Below are positions 20,859-27,116 of a stretch of 28,798 nt of DNA, one piece after another. A program made the position numbers and the translations under genes. Position 1 is the first letter of the stretch. Every line of letters begins with the position of its first letter. Location of the stretch: the NCBI GenBank assembly GCA_041601535.1, contig JBFIHZ010000009.1, forward strand, positions 1 to 28,798, read 5' to 3'. The stretch is from JBFIHZ01 sp041601535. GTDB taxonomy: Bacteria > Pseudomonadota > Gammaproteobacteria > Xanthomonadales > SZUA-36. The notes under the pieces are model-generated. The model saw only the letters and a program-made list of their open reading frames with translations. It searched no databases and was not told the origin of the DNA.

Positions 20859-20873
20859 TTGTAAAATTTACAA
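20859..20873. promoter_or_regulatory. AT-rich palindrome upstream of the OmpA-like gene
   Basis: TTGTAAAATTTACAA is a perfect 7+1+7 dyad, 13 bases after the lhr stop and 78 bases before the OmpA-like lipoprotein start. It has no loop, so it is a better candidate for a protein-binding site than for an RNA hairpin. I could not assign a clear sigma70 promoter in the rest of this spacer. Confidence 0.35.
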
Positions 20874-20951
20874 TGAAACTTCCCCTCCAAACACCGGGTC
20901 TATAGCCCTGAACATTCTGTTTTTCCAATAAAAATTGAGCAGGGAGGAAGT

Positions 20952-21620
20952 ATGAACACAATCAACCCGTCAAAGGGCAGCCGCATGCGCCAGGTATGGT
21001 CGCTGGCGGTGCTCAGCATGGTGCTGCTGTCCGCTTGCGCCACCACCCCGTCCGACGATCCGCATGCCAAGACCAAGCGCGGTGCCATGATTGGCGCGGC
21101 CGTGGGTGCGGCTGCCGGCCTGTTCGTGGGTGACGGCGAACTGGATGAAGTATTGGGCGGCGCTGCCGTGGGTGCCGGTGTAGGTGCCGGTATCGGTCTG
21201 TACATGGACAAGCAGCAGAAAGAACTGGAACAGATGGAAGAAGTGGAAGTGGAACGCATCGATGATGAAACGCTGCGGGTGAACTTCGACAGCGATATCC
21301 TGTTCGCGGTCGACTCGGCAGTGCTGTCGCAGGAAGCACGCGGCTCGCTGGATGAATTCGCCGGGGTGATGATGGATTATCCGAAAACTGCCATCCTGAT
21401 CCAGGGACATACCGATTCCACCGGCTCAGAGCAGCACAATATGGCCTTGTCCGAGCGCCGGGCGCAGGCGGTGTACAACCACCTTGCATTGCGCCAGGTG
21501 GATGAAAGCCGCATGGCCGCCATCGGTTATGGTGAAGGTTATCCGGTAGCGGACAACGCCACGCCGCAGGGCCGCGCGTTAAACCGCCGGGTCAGCATCC
21601 TGATCAAGGGTAAAGCCTGA
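20952..21620 (+). CDS. OmpA-domain lipoprotein with glycine zipper
   Basis: A 222-residue envelope protein. The signal peptide ends in the lipobox LLSAC with Cys29 and Ala at +2, predicting an outer-membrane lipoprotein. A glycine-zipper segment (GAMIGAAVGAAAG and GGAAVGAGVGAGIG, about residues 44-79) could insert in or cross a membrane. The C-terminal OmpA-like domain has FDSDILFAVDSAVL, then GHTDSTGSEQHNMALSERRA. Those Asp and Arg residues bind diaminopimelate of peptidoglycan. It resembles YiaD-type proteins and probably ties outer membrane to cell wall. The ATG at 20952 has a very strong GGGAGGAAG upstream, so high expression is likely. A bidirectional terminator follows. Confidence 0.88.
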   Translation: MNTINPSKGSRMRQVWSLAVLSMVLLSACATTPSDDPHAKTKRGAMIGAAVGAAAGLFVGDGELDEVLGGAAVGAGVGAGIGLYMDKQQKELEQMEEVEVERIDDETLRVNFDSDILFAVDSAVLSQEARGSLDEFAGVMMDYPKTAILIQGHTDSTGSEQHNMALSERRAQAVYNHLALRQVDESRMAAIGYGEGYPVADNATPQGRALNRRVSILIKGKA

Positions 21621-21708
21621 ACGGTATCCCGGTAAGGTGGTGAGACCGATCCTGGCCCGGCCGGCTTCGGGCTGAGCAATGCGCCGGTCAAGCCGTACCG
21701 GCAGCGCC

Positions 21709-21741
21709 AAAAAAAAGGGGGCCATTGGCCCCCTTTTTCTT
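21709..21741. terminator. bidirectional rho-independent terminator
   Basis: GGGGGCC (21717-21723) and GGCCCCC (21727-21733) pair perfectly around the loop ATT. An A-tract lies on the left (21709-21716) and a T-tract on the right (21734-21738, then CTT). It therefore works in both directions, between the convergent OmpA-like gene (+) and acnA (-). Confidence 0.93.
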
Positions 21742-21763
21742 GTTGCGTGAAAACGCCTTGCGG

Positions 21764-24490
21764 TCAGGCCGCCAGCTGGCGCAGCACGTAGTGCAGGATG
21801 CCGCCGTGGCGGTAGTATTCCCATTCCTTCGGTGTATCGATGCGCACGCGCGCTTTGAAGGTGGTGACCTTGCCGTCTTCAGCCGTGGCCGTTACCGTGA
21901 TATCACCTGAACTACCTTCTTCAAGTTCTTCAATATCAAAGGTTTCATGACCGGTCAAGCCGAGGCTGTCGGCTGATTCACCGTCGACAAAATTGAGCGG
22001 CAATACGCCCATGCCGACCAGGTTGGAGCGATGAATGCGCTCAAAGCTTTCGGTGATCACGGCCTTGACGCCCAGCAGGTTGGTGCCCTTGGCAGCCCAG
22101 TCGCGCGACGAACCGGTGCCGTATTCCTTGCCGGCCAGGATCACCAGCGGTGTGCCTTCGGCCTGGTACTTCATCGCGGCGTCATAAATGCTCATCTGCT
22201 CACCGCCGGGCTGGAAGGTGGTCCAGCCGCCTTCGGTGCCCGGTGCCAGTTGATTGCGCAGACGCACATTGGCAAACGTGCCACGCATCATTACTTCATG
22301 GTTGCCGCGGCGTGAACCGTAGGAATTGAAGTCTGCTTTCTGTACGCCTTTGGCCTTCAGGTAGGCGCCTGCCGGCGAGTCTTCCTTGATCGCACCGGCC
22401 GGGGAAATGTGGTCGGTGGTGATGGAATCACCCAGCCGGGCCAGGCAACGAGCGCCCTTGATTTTGGGAATGCCGGGCGGCTCATGCGTCATACCCTGGA
22501 AGTAGGGCGGGTTCTGGATATAGGTGGAATCATCCTGCCAGTCGAAAATCTCACCTTCGGGTGAATCGATGCTGTTCCAGCGCTCGTCGCCCTTGAATAC
22601 GCTGGAGTAGCTTTTCAGGAACATGTCGGAGGTGACGCTGGCGGTGATGACGTTCTGGATTTCATGGCTGGACGGCCAGATGTCCTTCAGGTACACCGGC
22701 TTGTTGTCGCTGTCCACGCCCAGCGGTTCGGTGGTCAGGTTGATGTCCATGCGGCCGGCCAGGGCATAAGCCACCACCAGCGGCGGCGAAGCCAGGTAAT
22801 TCATTTTGACATCGGCGTGCACACGGCCTTCGAAATTGCGGTTGCCGGATAAAACCGAAACCGCTACCAGGTCGTGTTCACGGATGGCATTGCCAACGGG
22901 TTCCGGCAGCGGGCCGGAGTTACCGATGCAGGTGGTACAACCGTAACCCACCACGTTGAAACCCAGGGACTCCAGGTCGTCCAGCAGTCCGGCCTTGGTC
23001 AGGTAGTCGGTTACCACGCGCGAGCCTGGCCCCAGTGAGGTTTTCACCCAGGGCTTGACCTTCATGCCTTTGGCGGCCGCATTGCGCGCCAGCAGGCCGG
23101 CGCCCAGCATCACCTGCGGGTTGGAGGTGTTGGTACAGGAGGTGATGGCGGCAATAACCACGGCGCCATCGGTCAGGTCAAAGGTCTGGTCTTTGTAAGT
23201 GACTTCGGCCACCGGCGGCTGCACCACCACATCGTTGCCCACCGCCGTGCCGCCACCTTCGCCTTCAAAGCGTGCCTCGGCCTTGCTGGATGGAGCGCGG
23301 CCGCGGGTCAGTTCCAGCACGTGCTCGGCGTAATTGGCATCGGCTTCTCTGAGCAGCACGCGGTCCTGCGGACGTTTCGGCCCGGCCAGGCTGGGCTCTA
23401 CGGTGGACATGTCCAGGCTCAGTACCGCGGTGTATTCGGCTTCGGCCTGGCCGGCTTCGCGGAACATGTCCTGCGCCCTGGCATAGGCTTCCACCAGCGC
23501 GACCTGTTCGGCGGAACGGCCGGACAGTTTCAGGTAACGCAGGCTTTCGTTGTCGATCGGGAAAATGCCGCAGGTGGCACCGTATTCCGGTGCCATGTTT
23601 GAAATGGTCGCGCGATCGGCCAGCGGCAGGTGATCCAGGCCATCGCCGAAGAACTCAACGAATTTGCCCACCACACCGTGCTCGCGAAGCATCTGGGTAA
23701 CGGTCAGCACCAGGTCGGTGGCGGTGGCGCCTTCCGGCAGGTTGCCGGTCAGGCGGAAACCCACCACTTGCGGGATCAGCATGGTAATGGCCTGGCCCAG
23801 CATGGCGGCTTCCGCTTCGATGCCGCCCACGCCCCAGCCCAGCACGCCGATGCCATTGATCATGGTGGTGTGGGAATCGGTGCCAACCACGGTATCGGGG
23901 TAGGCCACGCCATCGGAGCCGAACACCACGCGCGCCAGGTGCTCGAGGTTAACCTGGTGCACGATGCCGGTATTTGGCGGCACCACGCTGAAATTGCTGA
24001 ATGCGCTCTGGCCCCAGCGCAGGAAGCTGTAGCGTTCCTGGTTGCGCTGGAATTCAATGCGGTTGTTCAGGTCCAGCGAATCGGTCTTGCCGTAACTGTC
24101 GACCTGCACGGAGTGATCAATAACCAGTTCTGCCGGAGACAGGGGGTTGATCTTGCTGGGAGAACCGCCGAGGGCGGTCATGGCATCGCGCATGGCGGCC
24201 AGGTCGACCACCGCGGGAACACCGGTGAAATCCTGCAACACCACGCGCGAGGGAGTGAATGCGATTTCGGTGCTGGGTTCTGCCTTGGGGTCCCACTGGC
24301 ACAGCGCTTCAATGTCCGCGCGGGTTACATCCACGCCATCTTCATGGCGCAGCAGGTTTTCCAGCAGGATTTTCAGGCTGAATGGCAGCCGGCTGACGTC
24401 ATGGCTTGCGGACAGTTTCGGCAGGCTGTAGTAGCGGAACTCTTTGCCATTCACATCGAGCGTGCTGGCGGTGGAAAAGGAATCACCCAT
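21764..24490 (-). CDS. acnA: aconitate hydratase A
   Basis: AcnA interconverts citrate and isocitrate in the TCA and glyoxylate cycles with a [4Fe-4S] cluster. The 908-residue product (E. coli 891) has cluster cysteines at 452 (ITSCTNTSNP), 518 and 521 (GCTTCIGNSGPL). Their spacing of 66 and 3 residues equals that of E. coli AcnA Cys435, 501 and 504. GTDSHTTMINGIGVLGWGVG and the C-terminal swivel segment KEYGTGSSRDWAAKG are also present. The overall architecture is AcnA/IRP1-like rather than AcnB. The ATG at 24490 has GGAGA about six bases upstream. The gene stands alone between a shared terminator and hflD. Confidence 0.96.
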   Translation of the reverse strand: MGDSFSTASTLDVNGKEFRYYSLPKLSASHDVSRLPFSLKILLENLLRHEDGVDVTRADIEALCQWDPKAEPSTEIAFTPSRVVLQDFTGVPAVVDLAAMRDAMTALGGSPSKINPLSPAELVIDHSVQVDSYGKTDSLDLNNRIEFQRNQERYSFLRWGQSAFSNFSVVPPNTGIVHQVNLEHLARVVFGSDGVAYPDTVVGTDSHTTMINGIGVLGWGVGGIEAEAAMLGQAITMLIPQVVGFRLTGNLPEGATATDLVLTVTQMLREHGVVGKFVEFFGDGLDHLPLADRATISNMAPEYGATCGIFPIDNESLRYLKLSGRSAEQVALVEAYARAQDMFREAGQAEAEYTAVLSLDMSTVEPSLAGPKRPQDRVLLREADANYAEHVLELTRGRAPSSKAEARFEGEGGGTAVGNDVVVQPPVAEVTYKDQTFDLTDGAVVIAAITSCTNTSNPQVMLGAGLLARNAAAKGMKVKPWVKTSLGPGSRVVTDYLTKAGLLDDLESLGFNVVGYGCTTCIGNSGPLPEPVGNAIREHDLVAVSVLSGNRNFEGRVHADVKMNYLASPPLVVAYALAGRMDINLTTEPLGVDSDNKPVYLKDIWPSSHEIQNVITASVTSDMFLKSYSSVFKGDERWNSIDSPEGEIFDWQDDSTYIQNPPYFQGMTHEPPGIPKIKGARCLARLGDSITTDHISPAGAIKEDSPAGAYLKAKGVQKADFNSYGSRRGNHEVMMRGTFANVRLRNQLAPGTEGGWTTFQPGGEQMSIYDAAMKYQAEGTPLVILAGKEYGTGSSRDWAAKGTNLLGVKAVITESFERIHRSNLVGMGVLPLNFVDGESADSLGLTGHETFDIEELEEGSSGDITVTATAEDGKVTTFKARVRIDTPKEWEYYRHGGILHYVLRQLAA

Positions 24491-24588
24491 TGCGTTCTCC
24501 AGTCATGATCACCCCGGTTGGTGGGGCAGTGTAACGAGTTAATCCACCATTATCGCCGATCCGGACGGACGTTCCCAGTATTTAACGG

Positions 24589-24616
24589 ATGATAATTGTG
24601 AACAGTATTCTTTAAA
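24589..24616 (-). promoter_or_regulatory. candidate acnA promoter
   Basis: On the - strand, TTTAAA (24616-24611) and TATCAT (24594-24589) stand 16 bases apart. They match four and five of the six sigma70 consensus bases. The pair lies in an AT-rich patch of the 205-base hflD-acnA spacer. It would give a leader of about 90 bases. The spacer has no other gene, and I see no terminator hairpin after hflD. Confidence 0.4.
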
Positions 24617-24695
24617 TTGGTTAATTCTCGATCCGTGCCGCGGGTGGTGCTGCCGCCGCAACGGAATCCGGCCATGATCTGCCAGCCGCCAAACC

Positions 24696-25304
24696 CTACC
24701 CCAGTAACAGGCCCTTGGCCTCGTTGAGGATTTTCTTGCGGCCGAACAACAGCTCGAAGCGGCCACCACCCAGTTGGTCCCACAGCACCGCAGAGCGCAA
24801 GCCGGCCAGCAACAGGGTGCGGACCCACGAAATGGTGCGATCCATTTTCAGGTATTGCGGCTTGCCGTTCACCACCACCCGGGGCGACAGCGTGCTGATG
24901 GTTTCGGCATACAGGCTGGCAATGGCCTGGGCCTGCTGCTCTTCGCGTTCATGTTCTTCCAGGTCCGCGCCGCTGTTGGCAATCTGCTGCAAGCGTTCAC
25001 CCACCGTTTGCTGCATTTTTGCCGACTTCATAAAGCGCCGCTCGATCTGCAGCAGACCGATCCCATAGCGCAAGGCTTCGGCATGGCGGTTGTCACCTTC
25101 CAGCACGCCGATCAGCGCTTCCAGGCCCAGCCTCAGGTGCTGCTTGTCGCCGTACACCGCTTCCGTGCTGTCTGCGTCCATGCGGAACAGCGATTGCAGG
25201 CAGGTGGTGGCAGCATAGCCCGACCAGGTGCCATGCCAGGCGGCCTGACGCACCAGTTCGGTAGCCTGCATGACACCGGCCAGTGCCAGGGTTCTTTCCT
25301 TCAT
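24696..25304 (-). CDS. hflD: HflD, lysogenization regulator homolog
   Basis: HflD is a helical, membrane-associated protein. In E. coli it binds phage lambda CII and lowers lysogeny; its housekeeping role is unclear. The 202-residue product (E. coli 213) has family segments such as GLLQIERRFMKS, GKPQYLKM and RTLLLAGLRSAVLWDQLGG. It lies directly downstream of mnmA, the conserved gammaproteobacterial order, which strengthens the call. The ATG at 25304 has AAGGAAG about 10 bases upstream. That Shine-Dalgarno sits inside a short upstream ORF formed by a partial duplication of the start region. Confidence 0.93.
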   Translation of the reverse strand: MKERTLALAGVMQATELVRQAAWHGTWSGYAATTCLQSLFRMDADSTEAVYGDKQHLRLGLEALIGVLEGDNRHAEALRYGIGLLQIERRFMKSAKMQQTVGERLQQIANSGADLEEHEREEQQAQAIASLYAETISTLSPRVVVNGKPQYLKMDRTISWVRTLLLAGLRSAVLWDQLGGGRFELLFGRKKILNEAKGLLLG

Positions 25305-25324
25305 GGTGTGGTTTCTTCCTTCAT
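25285..25324 (-). repeat. 20-bp imperfect tandem repeat at the hflD start
   Basis: On the - strand, two adjacent 20-base units both begin ATGAAGGAA (starting at 25324 and 25304). They match at nine consecutive bases and at several later ones. The downstream unit is the true hflD start; the upstream unit supplies its Shine-Dalgarno. Confidence 0.6.
25301..25324 (-). CDS. possible 7-codon upstream ORF before hflD
   Basis: On the - strand, ATG at 25324 opens a frame reading MKEETTP. It ends in a TGA at 25303-25301 that overlaps the hflD ATG as ATGA. hflD itself begins MKERT, and the two starts are 20 bases apart within an imperfect tandem repeat. The ORF has no good Shine-Dalgarno of its own. 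It may be a coupling or leader ORF, or just a scar of duplication. Confidence 0.3.
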   Translation of the reverse strand: MKEETTP

Positions 25325-25390
25325 GTCAGGCAGCCGTAATAGAGGTCGTGACCGGTAATTTCAACTTTGCGTCCGCTGCGGTAATGCGCA

Positions 25391-26557
25391 TTATCCGGCC
25401 ACCCGTTGTTGCGCATTCGCTGACCGTGGCAAGGGTTCGCCTGCCAGGTCCGGCGGTGCGTTACATGCATCAATGATACCCCCACCCAGGCAAATATCCT
25501 GATCGTAAAGCACCACCGACTGGCCGGGGGTCACGGCCCGTTGTGGTTGCTCAAACCGCACCTGCAGATCATCGCCGCTGCAGCCGGTGACCACGCACTG
25601 CTGGGCCTGCTGCCGGTAGCGCACCTGGGCCTGCAGGCGGGTGCCGGGTGCCGGCGCCTGGTCCAGCGTCCAGCTCAGCTGGCTGGCCTGCAGCGTGGTG
25701 GACATCAGCCACGGATGGTCGTGTTGCTGGCCCACGTATAACACGTTGTTGGCCATATCCTTGTGCAGTACGTACCAGGGCGCATCCGGATGGCCCTTGA
25801 CGCCACCAATGCCGAGGCCCTGGCGTTGCCCCAGGGTATGGAACATCAGGCCCTGGTGTTCACCAATCGGCTGCTCCTCCACGGTACGGATTTCGCCGGG
25901 CTGGGGGGTGATGTATTCGCTGAGGAAGTCGCGAAAATTGCGTTCGCCGATAAAGCAGATGCCGGTGCTGTCTTTCTTGTTGTGCACCGGCAGGCCGGCT
26001 TCGGCTGCAATCTGCCGCACCACCGGTTTGTCTTCCTCGCCCACAGGGAACACGGTGCGGGCCAGTTGCCGCTGGCCCAGCGTGTACAGGAAATAGCTCT
26101 GGTCCTTGTTGGTGTCCTTGCCGCGCAGCAGCAGGTAGCGGCCATCGCGTTCGGCGGTGCGGGCGTAGTGGCCGGTGGCGATGCGTTCGGCACCCAGGTC
26201 TTCGGCATGTTCCAGGAAAGTTTTGAACTTGATCTCGCGGTTGCACAGGATATCGGGATTGGGAGTGCGGCCCGCGCGGTACTCGCGCAGGAAATCCTCG
26301 AAAACGTAATCCCAGTACTCGGCGGAAAAATTCCGCCGGTGCAGCGTTATGCCCATGCGTTCGGCCACCGCCAGCGCATCGGCCGCATCTTCCTCGGCAG
26401 GGCAGCTGCCAAAGCGGTCATCTTCTTCCCAGTTTTTCATGAACATGCCCTGGATTTCCCGCCCCTGGCGTTGCAGCAACAGGGCGGCCACCGAGGAGTC
26501 CACGCCGCCGGACATGGCGACGATGGTCAGCTTGTTGCTTGGGGAAAGTGCGGACAT
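25391..26557 (-). CDS. mnmA: tRNA-specific 2-thiouridylase
   Basis: MnmA puts the sulfur into 2-thiouridine at tRNA position 34 for Lys, Glu and Gln codons, with ATP and persulfide from the Tus relay. The 388-residue product has the PP-loop SGGVDSS (residues 16-22). The two catalytic cysteines are Cys105 (ILCNREIKF) and Cys201 (TGICFIGER), matching E. coli Cys102 and Cys199. I chose ATG 26557 because family members begin shortly before the PP-loop. The frame remains open 28 codons further up, but that part is unlike MnmA. A GC hairpin abuts this start. hflD follows after 86 bases. Confidence 0.95.
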   Translation of the reverse strand: MSALSPSNKLTIVAMSGGVDSSVAALLLQRQGREIQGMFMKNWEEDDRFGSCPAEEDAADALAVAERMGITLHRRNFSAEYWDYVFEDFLREYRAGRTPNPDILCNREIKFKTFLEHAEDLGAERIATGHYARTAERDGRYLLLRGKDTNKDQSYFLYTLGQRQLARTVFPVGEEDKPVVRQIAAEAGLPVHNKKDSTGICFIGERNFRDFLSEYITPQPGEIRTVEEQPIGEHQGLMFHTLGQRQGLGIGGVKGHPDAPWYVLHKDMANNVLYVGQQHDHPWLMSTTLQASQLSWTLDQAPAPGTRLQAQVRYRQQAQQCVVTGCSGDDLQVRFEQPQRAVTPGQSVVLYDQDICLGGGIIDACNAPPDLAGEPLPRSANAQQRVAG

Positions 26558-26573
26558 GCCCCTTAAATGGGGC
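26558..26573 (-). promoter_or_regulatory. hairpin abutting the mnmA start codon
   Basis: In the mnmA message, GCCCC (26573-26569) can pair with GGGGC (26562-26558) around the loop ATTTAA, directly before the ATG. The only Shine-Dalgarno-like element, AAGGGG, lies partly in the stem. Folding would therefore hinder initiation. Confidence 0.4.
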
Positions 26574-26640
26574 CTGTTGCGAAAAGTAAAAGTGGCGCTC
26601 ACCGTAATACACGGATTGTTTTTTTCGTTCACCTGAAACA

Positions 26641-26669
26641 TCGACGCGCCTGTCCTGCTGGGTTAAAAT
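26641..26669 (+). promoter_or_regulatory. candidate clpS promoter
   Basis: TCGACG (26641-26646, four of six) and TAAAAT (26664-26669, five of six) are spaced by exactly 17 bases. The -10 box ends six bases before the clpS ATG. Transcription would then begin at or beside the A of the start codon. Confidence 0.45.
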
Positions 26670-26675
26670 CGGGCC

Positions 26676-26996
26676 ATGGGACAGGATCTTGAATCGCAGA
26701 AAAGGCAAGGTATCGCGCTGGAAGAAGCCCGGCCAGAGGTCGAGCTGCCGCCGATGTACCGCGTTATCCTGCTGAATGACGATTACACCCCGATGGATTT
26801 CGTGATTGAAATCCTGCGTCTGTTTTTCAATATGAGCCACGATCGCGCCACCCAGGTCATGCTGCATGTGCATACCCGGGGCAAAGGTGTGTGCGGGGTG
26901 TTTACATTTGAGATTGCCGAAACAAAAGTGGTTCAGGTTAACGAGTATTCGCGTCAACATGAGCACCCCTTGAAGTGCACCATGGAGAAAACCTGA
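26676..26996 (+). CDS. clpS: ClpS adaptor for the ClpAP protease
   Basis: ClpS binds N-degron residues (Leu, Phe, Tyr, Trp) and hands the substrate to ClpA. The 106-residue product equals the E. coli length. It has YRVILLNDDYTPMDFV with Asn34, Asp35 and Asp36, and His66 in LHVHTRGKG; these are residues that contact the substrate amino terminus in characterised ClpS. A flexible N-terminal tail of about 25 residues precedes the fold, as needed to engage ClpA. The ATG at 26676 has only a weak GGG just before it. clpA follows 120 bases downstream, and mnmA diverges upstream. Confidence 0.96.
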   Translation: MGQDLESQKRQGIALEEARPEVELPPMYRVILLNDDYTPMDFVIEILRLFFNMSHDRATQVMLHVHTRGKGVCGVFTFEIAETKVVQVNEYSRQHEHPLKCTMEKT

Positions 26997-27116
26997 AACC
27001 TTGTGCCGGCTTGTCCGGTCTTAACAGGTGACAGCCCGGTTGTTGCGCAGGCCACGGGCAGTTAACGCACCGCACTGACGGAAGCTCAAGGCCCGTCCAC
27101 ACAAGGAACCGCAATC

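Noticed and set aside
24585..24635. Fur or ArcA site in the AT-rich hflD-acnA spacer
   Set aside because: GATAAT-like words occur but no repeat or dyad matches those consensus sites well enough; the AT-rich patch is better explained as a promoter.
26558..26641. 28-residue N-terminal extension of MnmA
   Set aside because: It is unlike MnmA N-termini and overlaps the hairpin and the divergent clpS promoter region.
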